64,000 nucleotides of DNA from Chryseobacterium sp. FH2 (GCF_001045455.1 NZ_LFNE01000006.1:62001-126000), one strand, 5' to 3'. Positions 1 through 8,847 are shown, numbered from the stretch's first letter. The notes: generated from the sequence alone by a model not told the origin. Translations and numbers: made by a program.

Positions 1-552
1 AGGATTGAGGCTTTGCGGGGGATGCTTTTATTTGTGAAAAATACAGGTCAGACAATGGTTTTTGATGGCTTGGTTTGGAGTAAAGCTTTTGAGGTGGAAT
101 CTGATAATATCTCAAGATTTCAGATAAATTCTGTGGCTACCACCTCGGGTTCTGCTGTATTGCCGATAAATTCATTGATTGATAAACCTAATTTTTTGGC
201 TGATCCTTTACGGCTTAAAACAAATGTAGCAACTACGGGAGCAAATCTCAACAGATTATATATCCGGCAAAGCGGATTGTATAGAATTAATTTAAATCTC
301 AACTTCACGGGACCTGCGGGGTCATTTAGTAACAGATTGGGCGCAAGTTTATATGTAAATGATGTTCTGAGATGTCAGTTGTTGGAAAATACTGTGAATT
401 ATGACGGAACCAATAGGAAAATTAATCTTGATTTTTCGGTATATGCAGTTCAGGGGCAGTATATTTCTTTAGAAACAATTTCTGAAATAGGGGGAACAAC
501 ATCTTATACGGTGACTAATAACAGTTATGTAACGGTAGAAAAAGTTTTGTAA
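1..552 (+). CDS. 3' part of a secreted protein with a C1q-like jelly-roll C-terminus (partial)
   Basis: The frame is open to the left edge of the window, so the true start lies outside it. The visible 184 residues begin with a short segment ending in DGLVWSKAFE, a style common in flavobacterial surface proteins just before the C-terminal domain. The rest is beta-rich: a segment with SGLYRINLNLNF followed by LGASLYVNDV and a final YVTVEKVL strand resembles C1q/TNF-like jelly-roll domains. No catalytic motif is visible. A hairpin terminator follows at 591-620. The jelly-roll assignment is by pattern only; it could be another beta-sandwich adhesin domain. Confidence 0.55.
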   Translation, partial: RIEALRGMLLFVKNTGQTMVFDGLVWSKAFEVESDNISRFQINSVATTSGSAVLPINSLIDKPNFLADPLRLKTNVATTGANLNRLYIRQSGLYRINLNLNFTGPAGSFSNRLGASLYVNDVLRCQLLENTVNYDGTNRKINLDFSVYAVQGQYISLETISEIGGTTSYTVTNNSYVTVEKVL

Positions 553-590
553 AAACACAAAGTAAATATATATTTTATGATTTGGTGATG

Positions 591-620
591 TCGCTCTCAT
601 TTTTATTGAGAGCGATTTTT
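591..620 (+). terminator. Rho-independent terminator after the partial surface protein
   Basis: The arm TCGCTCTCA at 591-599 pairs with TGAGAGCGA at 607-615 and is followed by a T run. Confidence 0.75.
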
Positions 621-1141
621 TATTTGGCATTAATATCTAAGATTTAATGGATTTTTTTAACCATATGATTATAAACGAAAATTTTTATTAAAACATTTGT
701 ACAAAGTAGATGAATTCATTCATCTGCGGCTAAAATTATTTAAAAAAATCTTTTTATTGTGAAAAAAAATATTTAACATTGTCTCATAAAAATAGATACT
801 AATTTTATTTATTAAAATATAAAGCATTAGCTTTTTCTTGTCTCGGTAAAACTGGTAATTTTCAAAAGTAACAAGAAATATGCGATGCTCACGCTTCGGC
901 GTGGGCTATTGTTTATTTGTTGCTTGGGTATACCAGTACCTCCGAGACAGTAAACATAGTTCCACGCTGTTTTTTTTCACAAAATAGAACAGCTTGGGAA
1001 TAAATTACAATTTAAACATTAAGTATTTTGTAGTACGTAATGCAAAAAAAAGATGTATAAATATGCTTGCAAGCAAACACCAATAGGAATTTAATGTGTT
1101 TTAAACTTTAATTCGTTGTTTAATAATAATTTATACACAAC
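621..1141. other. Gap without recognisable gene, apart from the hairpin
   Basis: This AT-rich stretch holds the 839-949 hairpin and the leader of the first small secreted protein gene. No open frame with protein-like composition was seen on either strand. Confidence 0.5.
839..949. repeat. 111-nt long imperfect hairpin with UUCG-type cap (MITE or structured RNA candidate)
   Basis: The outer arms TGTCTCGG (839-846) and CCGAGACA (942-949) are perfectly complementary. ACTGGTA (851-857) pairs with TACCAGT (931-937). The inner arms around AAGTAACAAG and TTTGTTGCTT also pair, and the centre is CACGC-TTCG-GCGTG at 890-903. The element lies in a 589-bp gap that shows no gene; a degenerate copy of its left end (TGTCTCATAAAAATAG) begins at 780. 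It could be a miniature mobile element or a structured transcript. No transposase is nearby. Confidence 0.6.
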
Positions 1142-1405
1142 ATGAAAAAATTAATTTTCGGTATGTTCCTTTTTGCAGGAACTACTTTGGGATTCGCAAA
1201 CAATACAGAAAGCACAAACATTTTAACTGTTAATAATAATGTGGCTGAGATCACTGCTGTCAATTATTCTGAAGACGGAGAAAAATGTACTGTAACAGCA
1301 ACATACGACAATGGTAATGGCAACTATGGTACAATAACAGTAACAGCCTCCACCTGTATGAAGGCGGCTGCATTTATTACTAGTATGCTTGCTGCGGGAG
1401 AATAA
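1142..1405 (+). CDS. Small secreted two-cysteine protein, copy 1
   Basis: The 87-residue protein starts with a clear Sec signal peptide (MKKLIFGMFLFAGTTLGFA, cleavage expected before NN). The mature part is about 67 residues, acidic, with exactly two cysteines flanking a beta-hairpin-like stretch that contains GNYGTITVTAS, which suggests one disulfide. It is paralogous to the next gene: the C-terminal 44 residues align almost without gaps, and the leader sequence ACACAACATGAAAAAA is shared, so the duplication includes the 5' region. It is followed by a second copy, a GLPGLI protein and an outer-membrane barrel. No known function is recognised; an exported substrate or signal handled by those neighbours is an inference. 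Confidence 0.7.
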   Translation: MKKLIFGMFLFAGTTLGFANNTESTNILTVNNNVAEITAVNYSEDGEKCTVTATYDNGNGNYGTITVTASTCMKAAAFITSMLAAGE

Positions 1406-1474
1406 TATTATTCAACCCTGACAAGAACTGAGAAGTTTCCACTTCTTTCAATAATAATTAAAATTTTACACAAC

Positions 1475-1759
1475 ATGAAAAAACTAATTATTGGTATGTT
1501 CCTTTTTACCGGAACATTCATATTTGCAAATAATGCAAACTGCTCTACTACAGCACTCAATAAAATCTCATTTGAAAAGTTACTAAAGCTTAATGGAGTA
1601 AACATAAGGTCTATAAGCTATGATGACAATGGTAAATGTACCGTAAAAGCTAGTTATCATGACACCAATGGTAATCATGGTACAATTACTGTAACATCAG
1701 GAACTTGTGCTCAAGCTATGGCGAATATTACTATAATATTAGGAGAAGGAGGATTGTAA
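1475..1759 (+). CDS. Small secreted two-cysteine protein, copy 2
   Basis: The 94-residue paralogue of the preceding gene has signal peptide MKKLIIGMFLFTGTFIFA. The mature part shares CTVKASY, then NGNHGTITVTSGTC, then an AMANITIILGE-type helix, so both core cysteines are kept. An extra cysteine lies just after the signal peptide (NNANCS). The N-terminal half of the mature region diverges strongly from copy 1 while the C-terminal core is conserved, as in families where one half is under a different constraint. It ends 54 bp before the GLPGLI gene and probably lies in the same transcript. Confidence 0.7.
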   Translation: MKKLIIGMFLFTGTFIFANNANCSTTALNKISFEKLLKLNGVNIRSISYDDNGKCTVKASYHDTNGNHGTITVTSGTCAQAMANITIILGEGGL

Positions 1760-1813
1760 TAGAATGAGTTTGCTCTATCCCGTATAGAGCAAACTTTTAT
1801 TAATTTTATTAAA

Positions 1814-2584
1814 ATGAGAAAAAAAATTATACTTCTACTTCTTCTATGTAGCCTATCACTTTTTGGACAAAACAAGGGGATAATTATTGAATATGACTTT
1901 TACGAATCATATAATTTGGAATTACATCTACATTCATCATTAAAAAATGATGGAAATAATTCATTATTTGAAATCAGTGATACAAAGGGTACAGAAGATT
2001 CAAATACAACAAGTTATGATAGTAATGGTAATGCCATTTACTCTTCACAAAAAAAGAGAAAAGAAAACAGAAATGTTTACAAGGATTTTTCAAATAACAC
2101 CATAATTTCTTTAATGAATGGCTATAACCCTCATAATTACTTTATTGTGGAGGAACAATTTCCTGCTTTCAATTGGAAAATAGAAAACGAAATTAGAGAA
2201 ATTTTAGGGTATAGTTGCAAAAAAGCCAGTATGAGTTTCAAAGGGAGGAATTATACAGCTTGGTTTACAACTAAAATACCCATTTCCGATGGCCCATGGA
2301 AATTTGGAGGTTTGCCTGGTCTTATTTTAGAACTTGTCGATGATCATTCACTAATAAAGATTGAAGCAATTAAAATAATTTTAAATGCTGAAAATGTAAA
2401 TATTTCATTAAAAAAAGATGAGAAATACCCTAAAGTTAGTTGGGATAAATATATAGAAAGTATAGATAAAGACTTTGAAAACAGATTAAAGTATCTTAAA
2501 TCCAAAGGGACAGAAATGGGAGCTGAAGTTGAATTTGATTCTTTTTATGACTCAATAGAATATTCTAAACATATAAAAATGTGA
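1814..2584 (+). CDS. GLPGLI family protein
   Basis: The 256-residue protein has an N-terminal signal peptide ending LSLFGQ. The family motif GLPGLILEL is visible at about residues 170-178, preceded by the typical TAWFTTKIPISDGPWKFGG segment. The family occurs in Bacteroidota and is commonly encoded beside TonB-receptor-like outer-membrane proteins, as here. The biochemical role is not established; the protein is expected to be periplasmic. Only 5 bp separate it from the barrel gene downstream, so the two are almost certainly cotranscribed. Confidence 0.85.
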   Translation: MRKKIILLLLLCSLSLFGQNKGIIIEYDFYESYNLELHLHSSLKNDGNNSLFEISDTKGTEDSNTTSYDSNGNAIYSSQKKRKENRNVYKDFSNNTIISLMNGYNPHNYFIVEEQFPAFNWKIENEIREILGYSCKKASMSFKGRNYTAWFTTKIPISDGPWKFGGLPGLILELVDDHSLIKIEAIKIILNAENVNISLKKDEKYPKVSWDKYIESIDKDFENRLKYLKSKGTEMGAEVEFDSFYDSIEYSKHIKM

Positions 2585-2589
2585 TGTAG

Positions 2590-5220
2590 GTGATAAAATA
2601 TTTTTGTGCTATATTCTCTATTTTTATTTTCCATTTTAGTTTTTCCCAAATAATTACAGGAAGTGTAAAAGAATCAGTATCTAAAAGAAATATATTTGCT
2701 AATATCATCATCAAACAAGCAGATAAGCCAGATGATATTAGTGAATATGCTATTGCTAAAAACGGTGATTATACGGTTAGTCTTTCAGGAACTTATAAAA
2801 AAATTATCATTGAAGCTAGTGCTTTAAACTATAATACGGTAACACAAACTATCGAAAATCCTCAAAAAAACACTACCTATCATATAGATTTTATATTATC
2901 AAAAGAACAGGTAAAAGATATTAAAGAAGTTATTATCACTTCGCCTAAAAAACCTTTTGTAATAGAAAAAGACACTGTTAAATATAATGTTTTAGCATAT
3001 CGTGACGGTTCCGAAAGAAAAATAGAAGATATTATAAAAAAATTACCCGGCATAGAAGTAAATGAAAAATCAGGTGAAATAAAATATAAGGGTAAATCTG
3101 TTGAAACTGTACAATTGGAGGGAGATGATTTGTTTGGTTCAAATTATTCTTTAGGAACAAAAAATATTAACGTTGATATGGTAGAACAAGTTCAAGCGAT
3201 TGAAAATTATTCTGCCAATCCTTTACTTAAAGGAATAGAAAATGGAGATAAAGTGGCTTTAAATCTGAAATTGAAAAAGGGGAAAATAGATTTTTCGGGA
3301 AATTTAGATTATGGGAGCGGGTTTTTCTCGGATAATAGGCAGGTATACAATATAGGAACTAATATTTTAGGGATTTCTAAAAATTACAAATCTTTCGGAT
3401 CATTATCCTACAATAATGTGGGGGTAAATAATACCCCTTTTGATTATTTTGGATTTAATCTTAGTAATGAGCAAATAAAAGAGGGAAATTTTCTTGCAAA
3501 AAAACTTATTCCCGAAACGATATTCACTAGCTCCTTAGATGATAGCCGGGCAAATATTAATAATTCTATTTTTGGGAATTATAATAGCATTTTCAAGTTA
3601 GGAAAAAAAATAAGCGTAAAAACAAATCTCTACTATATTCAAGATAAAATATTACAGACACAAGCTTCAGAAAACAATATTCTTACTGAAGAAAATTCTT
3701 TTACAACGTCAGATTTATATGAAACGAAAAAGAAACCTGTTTTATATAGGGCAGATATTGAGTCTAAAATAAACACTTCTAAACAGTCACTTTTAGAATA
3801 CAAAATAAAAGTAAGTCAAGAAAATATAAATACACTTTCTTCTGTATTACAAAATAATTCTACACCTTTTGACACCGAATTGAATTCTGAGTCATTCTTA
3901 TTGCGCCAGGATTTGACGTACACTCAAAAGATTTCTGAGAAAAAAGCCATTCAAATACAGCTTTTTCAAAGTTATAACAGAACACCAGAAAATTTATCTA
4001 TTTCACCTTTCTTTCAAATAGATTCGATAACTAATTTTAACAGGCAGTACAGCACATATACAAAAAATATAATCTCTGCTCAAAGTATTTTTTTAGGCAG
4101 TACAGCTAAAACAAAGTATGCTTTTTCTTTAGGTGCTGATATAGAGAAGAATCCTTTTATTTCATATTTGAATAATAATTCTGATAACAATTTTTATAAC
4201 GACTTTCTCTATAATAAAAACAGCTTTTGGTTTAAGGGAGCTTATCATTTACAATATGGTAATTTTAAAATATCGCCATCTTTTAATGTAAGTTTTCTGA
4301 ATCAGAATTTAAATAGTATTTCAGAGAAGAGCAGTGATCTCCTTATAGAGCCAGAATTAGCTTTAAAATATAAGCTAGGTGAAATTTCCTCATTGTTTTC
4401 ATCTTTAAGTCTTACTCAAAAATCTTTTTCAGAAGAATATTTTATTATAAAGCCAATTTTTATATCACCTCGAAATGTAATTAGCAGTATACCGTCATTA
4501 GAGATAAAAAAAACATTGTCATATAGCTTATATTATTCTGTTAACGACTTCTATCGGCAAATTCAATGTAGATTAGGTTTTCTGTATAATAAAGATAATG
4601 GCAGTTATTTTTCTAATTTCAACATTTCGGAAAATTCAACGGTTCTAAATTACTTTTATCTTCCAAGGTCTAATGAAAGCATGACCTTTAGTTTTTTTGC
4701 ACAAAAATATCTCCCAATTATAGAAAGTACTGTAAGACTATCTTCTGATTTGTCAATCTCAAACTATAAAAACATTGTAAATAATTCTGATTTAAGAAAC
4801 AACAGATTTCAAAATCTTACATCTGAATTTTTCTTTAAAACAGCTTTTGATATAAAGGTCAATTTTGAAAATCAATTTAAAATTTTTCAAAATGTTTCTA
4901 AAAGTGAAGGAGTTGAACAATTCCGAAATAATTCGCTTCAAAATACTTTTAAGATTACATTGAAACCTCGCAGGAAGTGGTTTGTTTTACTTTCGTCGGA
5001 TTACTATATTCCAAATTTAGATAAGAAAGACAGTTATTTATTTTTAGATGCTGCTATTAGATTTACACCGAATAAGATTTATGAGGTTAACTTTTACGCT
5101 AAAAATATTTTGAATAAAAAAATGTTCTCACAAGTCGAAACTACTGATTTTATTACAACAATATTTCAAAGTAATCTTATTCAACGATATTATATGTTGA
5201 ATATTTCATATATTTTTTAA
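2590..5220 (+). CDS. TonB-receptor-like outer-membrane beta-barrel protein
   Basis: The GTG start is supported because a stop codon lies directly upstream in frame and the N-terminus is a good signal peptide (ending FHFSFSQ). Residues about 20-100 look like a carboxypeptidase-regulatory-type beta domain. Residues about 115-235 look like a plug domain (DIIKKLPGIEV, then a YKGKSVETVQLEGDDLF-like stretch). The rest, to residue 876, is an alternating aromatic beta-barrel ending in NISYIF, a typical outer-membrane insertion signal. It fits the outer-membrane beta-barrel family related to TonB-dependent receptors. The link to the two small secreted proteins is inferred from position only. Confidence 0.85.
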   Translation: MIKYFCAIFSIFIFHFSFSQIITGSVKESVSKRNIFANIIIKQADKPDDISEYAIAKNGDYTVSLSGTYKKIIIEASALNYNTVTQTIENPQKNTTYHIDFILSKEQVKDIKEVIITSPKKPFVIEKDTVKYNVLAYRDGSERKIEDIIKKLPGIEVNEKSGEIKYKGKSVETVQLEGDDLFGSNYSLGTKNINVDMVEQVQAIENYSANPLLKGIENGDKVALNLKLKKGKIDFSGNLDYGSGFFSDNRQVYNIGTNILGISKNYKSFGSLSYNNVGVNNTPFDYFGFNLSNEQIKEGNFLAKKLIPETIFTSSLDDSRANINNSIFGNYNSIFKLGKKISVKTNLYYIQDKILQTQASENNILTEENSFTTSDLYETKKKPVLYRADIESKINTSKQSLLEYKIKVSQENINTLSSVLQNNSTPFDTELNSESFLLRQDLTYTQKISEKKAIQIQLFQSYNRTPENLSISPFFQIDSITNFNRQYSTYTKNIISAQSIFLGSTAKTKYAFSLGADIEKNPFISYLNNNSDNNFYNDFLYNKNSFWFKGAYHLQYGNFKISPSFNVSFLNQNLNSISEKSSDLLIEPELALKYKLGEISSLFSSLSLTQKSFSEEYFIIKPIFISPRNVISSIPSLEIKKTLSYSLYYSVNDFYRQIQCRLGFLYNKDNGSYFSNFNISENSTVLNYFYLPRSNESMTFSFFAQKYLPIIESTVRLSSDLSISNYKNIVNNSDLRNNRFQNLTSEFFFKTAFDIKVNFENQFKIFQNVSKSEGVEQFRNNSLQNTFKITLKPRRKWFVLLSSDYYIPNLDKKDSYLFLDAAIRFTPNKIYEVNFYAKNILNKKMFSQVETTDFITTIFQSNLIQRYYMLNISYIF

Positions 5221-5319
5221 TAATAACCATGTATGAAATTAATGATATGAATTATTATGAGCTAAATAATTCTATAATTTGGCTAATGTTTTTTAGTTTT
5301 GCTAAAATTTTTCACGAAA

Positions 5320-6501
5320 ATGGAAATGCAAAAAGATTTTTTTATATATCAGGCGCAGACGACAAAATTTGCGGCAGGTTTTGAAGTTGAAAAAGCGGAA
5401 GGAAGCTATATTTATGGCACGGACGGAAGAAAGTATCTGGATTTTGTAGCAGGAGTTTCTGCCAACACGTTAGGGCACTCACATCCGAAAATTGTTAATG
5501 CAATCAAAGAACAGGCAGAAAAATATCTTCATGTGATGGTTTATGGTGAATATGCTCAGGAAAAACCTATTGCTTTATGTAAATTATTAGCCGAAGCTAC
5601 GCCGGATCCTTTAGAAATTACTTATTTGGTTAACAGTGGAGCGGAAGCAATTGATGGAAGCTTAAAACTAGCAAAAAGATACACGGGAAGAGAGGAAATT
5701 GTCTCTTTTAAAAACTCTTATCACGGAAATACACACGGAGCATTAAGTGTTTCCGGAAATGAAACTCACAAAAGAGAATTTCGCCCATTGTTACCCATGG
5801 TAAGTTTTATTGAATTTAATAATGAAAATGATTTCGATAAAATCACGGAAAAAACAGCCTGCGTTATCCTGGAAACGATTCAGGGGGCCGCGGGGTTTTT
5901 AGTTCCTGATGATGATTACTTGATTAAACTTAAAAAAAGATGCGAAGACGTTGGAGCTTTATTGATTCTTGATGAAATTCAACCCGGATTTGGAAGAACC
6001 GGAAAATTATTTTCTTTTGAGCATTTTGGGATTGTTCCCGATATTTTGGTGATGGGTAAAGGAATGGGAGGCGGTGTTCCGGTAGGAGCTTTCATGAGCT
6101 CAAGAAAAATTATGGAAACACTGGCTCATTCTCCAAAATTAGGCCACATTACCACTTTTGGAGGAAATCCTTTAATTGCAGCCTCCAGCCATGCTACATT
6201 AAAAGAAGTATTGGAAAGTGGTTTGATGAATGAAGTAGATGAAAAAGAAAAATTATTCAGAGAATTATTGGTGCATCCGAAAATAAAAAATATTAACGGG
6301 AGAGGTTTAATGCTGGCTGTCAACCTGGATTCACCGGAATATACTTTGGACGTTGCGAAAAGATGTATGGAAAAAGGCTTAATTGTTTTCTGGCAGTTAT
6401 ACAGGAATGAATACCTTAGAATTTCACCACCATTGACGCTTTCTCTTGATGAAATTCGAGAAGGATGTCAGATAATTCTGGATGTTTTAAATGAAAAATA
6501 A
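5320..6501 (+). CDS. Class III (ornithine/acetylornithine-type) aminotransferase
   Basis: This is a PLP-dependent fold type I enzyme. It shows LDFVAGVSANTLGHSHP at the N-terminus, NSGAEAIDGSLKLAKR for cofactor phosphate binding, LILDEIQPGFGRTG with the pyridine-contacting Asp, and VMGKGMGGG with the Schiff-base Lys247 (counting from this start). Length is 393 residues, normal for the family. I chose ATG 5320; a second ATG at 5326 is equally possible, while an upstream TTG at 5299 overlaps a TAGTTTTG box at 5294-5301. Substrate specificity (ornithine, acetylornithine, 4-aminobutyrate or another omega-amine) cannot be read from the sequence, and no arginine pathway genes are adjacent. Confidence 0.85.
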   Translation: MEMQKDFFIYQAQTTKFAAGFEVEKAEGSYIYGTDGRKYLDFVAGVSANTLGHSHPKIVNAIKEQAEKYLHVMVYGEYAQEKPIALCKLLAEATPDPLEITYLVNSGAEAIDGSLKLAKRYTGREEIVSFKNSYHGNTHGALSVSGNETHKREFRPLLPMVSFIEFNNENDFDKITEKTACVILETIQGAAGFLVPDDDYLIKLKKRCEDVGALLILDEIQPGFGRTGKLFSFEHFGIVPDILVMGKGMGGGVPVGAFMSSRKIMETLAHSPKLGHITTFGGNPLIAASSHATLKEVLESGLMNEVDEKEKLFRELLVHPKIKNINGRGLMLAVNLDSPEYTLDVAKRCMEKGLIVFWQLYRNEYLRISPPLTLSLDEIREGCQIILDVLNEK

Positions 6502-6508
6502 AGTATAA

Positions 6509-6534
6509 AGCTCTTCAATTTGGAGAGTTTTTTT
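6509..6534 (+). terminator. Short hairpin plus T run after the aminotransferase
   Basis: CTCTTC (6511-6516) pairs with GGAGAG (6522-6527), allowing one G-T pair, followed by a run of T. Confidence 0.5.
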
Positions 6535-6689
6535 ATGCTTAAATTGGAGTTATTTTGTTAAAATTAATATTAAACGCTTATTTAAAAATCTCTGACAAAT
6601 ATCATGAAGATTATGTAAAAAAGTAAACACAATTTTGTGTAATAAAAAAATTAATTTATATATTGCGGGACGATTAAAACAAAGATTAT

Positions 6690-7076
6690 ATGGCGAAACA
6701 TAAAGTCCATTACGAATTTCCAATGCACTGTTTATCAGAGATTTTGTATGAATATCTGGCAACTGCAGAGGGATTATCTGAATGGTTTGCGGATGAGGTA
6801 ACAGAGAAAGGCGACGACTTCTTTTTTAGTTGGGGTGGAGGTCCTGCGGAAAGAGCGACTTTGATTAGATATAAGCCTGAAGGTTTCGTACGTTTTAGAT
6901 GGGAAGAGGATGAAGGAACTAAGCACTTCTTCGAAATGACTATTACAATTGACGATATTACAGAAGATTTAGCATTAAATATTACAGATTTCTGCGAAGA
7001 AGGAGATGAGGAGGAAAATGCAATGTATTGGGAGAATCTTATTGAAAACCTTAGAATAAAATTAGGTGCGGCATAA
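6690..7076 (+). CDS. START-like (SRPBCC) domain protein
   Basis: The 128-residue acidic protein matches the Bacteroidota START-like family: KVHYEFPMHCLSEILYEYLATAEGLSEWFAD at the front, a central GFVRFRWEEDEG strand pair, and a long C-terminal helix (MYWENLIENLRIKL). The fold is a helix-grip cavity; the ligand is unknown. No signal peptide is present, so it is expected to be cytoplasmic. It lies upstream of an aminotransferase-IV homologue, but a good terminator (7105-7134) separates the two. Confidence 0.85.
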   Translation: MAKHKVHYEFPMHCLSEILYEYLATAEGLSEWFADEVTEKGDDFFFSWGGGPAERATLIRYKPEGFVRFRWEEDEGTKHFFEMTITIDDITEDLALNITDFCEEGDEEENAMYWENLIENLRIKLGAA

Positions 7077-7104
7077 TGTCGGCTATACTAAAGTGGTAAA
7101 ACTG

Positions 7105-7134
7105 ATGAACGATTTATCGTTCATTATTTTTTTA
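7105..7134 (+). terminator. Rho-independent terminator after the START-like gene
   Basis: TGAACGAT (7106-7113) and ATCGTTCA (7116-7123) form a tight stem, followed by TTATTTTTTT. Confidence 0.8.
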
Positions 7135-7154
7135 TAAATAAATCAAATCAAAAA

Positions 7155-7964
7155 TTGGAAAATCAATATTTCACATCAGAAGGGTTGAATGTTAAGAACA
7201 GGGCATTTCTTTTTGGAGATGCGGTAAAGGTTTCTTTCTTTATCAGGGAGGGAGAGCTTATCATGGATGAAGAATGTTATTTTTTCCTGATGGCTTCCAT
7301 GAGAAAGATGAGGATGAATATTCCGTTAGCTTATACATTGGAATTTTTTCAGTTGCTTTTTCAGAAAGAAATTATCGAAGGGAAAGATATCAAAAACGGA
7401 ATCATCAATTTCCAGGTTTACAGAAATCAGGATGAATTGACGTTGGCTAAATCATCAATTTCTTATTTTTATGAGGTACAGGAAATGGATGATGTCCTTG
7501 CAGTTCACCAAAGACCTTTAGAGTTGGATTTAATTAAGGAAATTAATGTAAATAATAACCTTTTAAGCAATATCCGGGTACATAGCCCGGAAAATATTTA
7601 CGGGGGGATTTACGCACAGGAAAATGATTTGGATGATGTTATTCTGTTGAATCCAAATAAGAGGATTGCCCGGACAACTTCTGGAAACCTTTTGTTTTTA
7701 GAGGGAGGCATAATCAAAGTTCCGAAACAAACCGAAGGTTCATATATTTCACCTTTAATGGAAAACTTTGTAACTTTTTTACATAAAAATAACCTTGCAG
7801 ATATCCAGGAACACGAGATTATTGCATTTGAATCTCAAAAATCTGAAGAGATATTATTAATTTCAGACGAGAAAGGCATATTTTCTGTAGGTAAAATAAG
7901 AAATAAGACTTTTGAAAATTCCCGTTTTCTGGAAATGGTGGAAAGTTGGAAAAAAAGTTTTTAA
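7155..7964 (+). CDS. Aminotransferase class IV homologue, catalytic Lys absent
   Basis: The 269-residue protein starts at TTG 7155. Its layout is that of fold type IV PLP enzymes: RAFLFGDAVKVSFFI matches the usual FLYGDGLFET-type segment, and DVILLNPNKRIARTTSGNLLFLEGG matches the stretch before the C-terminal cofactor loop. An ungapped comparison by eye with D-amino acid aminotransferase puts Arg141 where the Schiff-base Lys145 should be and Arg173 where the conserved Glu177 should be; the spacing of 32 residues is identical. The reading frame is intact, so this looks like a maintained but probably non-transaminating homologue. PdxH (PLP synthesis) is encoded about 0.9 kb downstream. Confidence 0.75.
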   Translation: MENQYFTSEGLNVKNRAFLFGDAVKVSFFIREGELIMDEECYFFLMASMRKMRMNIPLAYTLEFFQLLFQKEIIEGKDIKNGIINFQVYRNQDELTLAKSSISYFYEVQEMDDVLAVHQRPLELDLIKEINVNNNLLSNIRVHSPENIYGGIYAQENDLDDVILLNPNKRIARTTSGNLLFLEGGIIKVPKQTEGSYISPLMENFVTFLHKNNLADIQEHEIIAFESQKSEEILLISDEKGIFSVGKIRNKTFENSRFLEMVESWKKSF

Positions 7965-7970
7965 ATTGAC

Positions 7971-8016
7971 AAACCCGGTAAACAACAAGTTCCAGAGTCC
8001 TTTACCGGGTTTTATT
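7971..8016 (+). terminator. Terminator after the aminotransferase-IV homologue
   Basis: AACCCGGTAAA (7972-7982) pairs perfectly with TTTACCGGGTT (8001-8011), followed by TTATT. The rest of the gap to 8295 shows no convincing gene. Confidence 0.75.
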
Positions 8017-8295
8017 CTGAATACATCAGAAATTGTATTTTTATTCGCAGAACCTGTCCACGAAAGTATACGCAATTTTATTTTTATCGCTTTTTGTAAT
8101 TGTTACGGTAAATATAAACAGGCTGTAAAGTTGAAAATGATGTCGGAAAGAATTGTAAAATAAATAATCTAAGCCCTTTCATTTTTTATTGATTTTGGTT
8201 TAACAAATAACGTGAATTCTTCCTTAAAAATTGGTTAAGAAAATCTTAAAGTTTGTTAATTTTTTAAATCACTTTCAATTGAATAAGAATGTGAT

Positions 8296-8844
8296 TTAAT
8301 TCAATGAAATATCTTCAGGAGAATTTGCCCAAAGAAGATATTCACCACCAAGATTTTGCATGATAGATTTCCAGAGCGTCTGATCATTCGGCAGTGTATA
8401 ATCCAGATTATAGACATCAACTACAGTCCACACTTTTCGTTGAATCTCACTATCGAGCTGCATCGCAGTCCATCCGGAATAACCCGAGAAAATTTTAATG
8501 TCTTCAATGCCCAGTTCATTATTAAGGACGGCACTGATAATATTTTCAATGTCTTCAGTTAAGTAAAATTCATTTGTGATTTCAGTGAAGTTTTCCGTCA
8601 CTTTTTTACCTTTCACAATAAAAAATACTTTGTCATTTTCCACAGGGCCGCCATCATAGACTTCAATTTTAAAATCAAAGAAATTTTTGAACTTACTACT
8701 CATCTGGCTGTTTTTCTTATTTAATATTAAACCAAATGCCCCCTGCTCGTTATGCTCAATAATAAGCACTACCGATCTGGAAAAAATATCACCGGAAATG
8801 TCTGGTGTGGAAATTAATATTTTACCTTTGTATGAGTAATTCAT
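8296..8844 (-). CDS. YqgE/AlgH family protein
   Basis: The 182-residue protein carries the family signature blocks: GKILISTPDISGDIFSRSVVLIIEHNEQGAFGLILNK at the N-terminus, YDGGPVENDKVFFI in the middle and IKIFSGYSGWTAMQLDSEI toward the C-terminus. The family is a single alpha/beta fold; its role is unsettled, although AlgH was linked to alginate regulation in Pseudomonas. I chose ATG 8844, because the longer frame upstream runs through its own -7 box and into pdxH. A TAAATTTG box at 8848-8855 on this strand lies 3 nt from the start, so a leaderless message is likely. It is divergent from pdxH. Confidence 0.9.
   Translation of the reverse strand: MNYSYKGKILISTPDISGDIFSRSVVLIIEHNEQGAFGLILNKKNSQMSSKFKNFFDFKIEVYDGGPVENDKVFFIVKGKKVTENFTEITNEFYLTEDIENIISAVLNNELGIEDIKIFSGYSGWTAMQLDSEIQRKVWTVVDVYNLDYTLPNDQTLWKSIMQNLGGEYLLWANSPEDISLN
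8823..8830 (+). promoter_or_regulatory. -7 box TACCTTTG for pdxH
   Basis: It matches TAnnTTTG and lies 38 nt upstream of the pdxH ATG, inside the first codons of the divergent yqgE gene. No clear -33 element is seen. Confidence 0.5.
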
Positions 8845-8847
8845 ACT

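Noticed and set aside
7912..8163. 83-codon frame after the aminotransferase-IV homologue
   Set aside because: It overlaps the end of that gene and its terminator.
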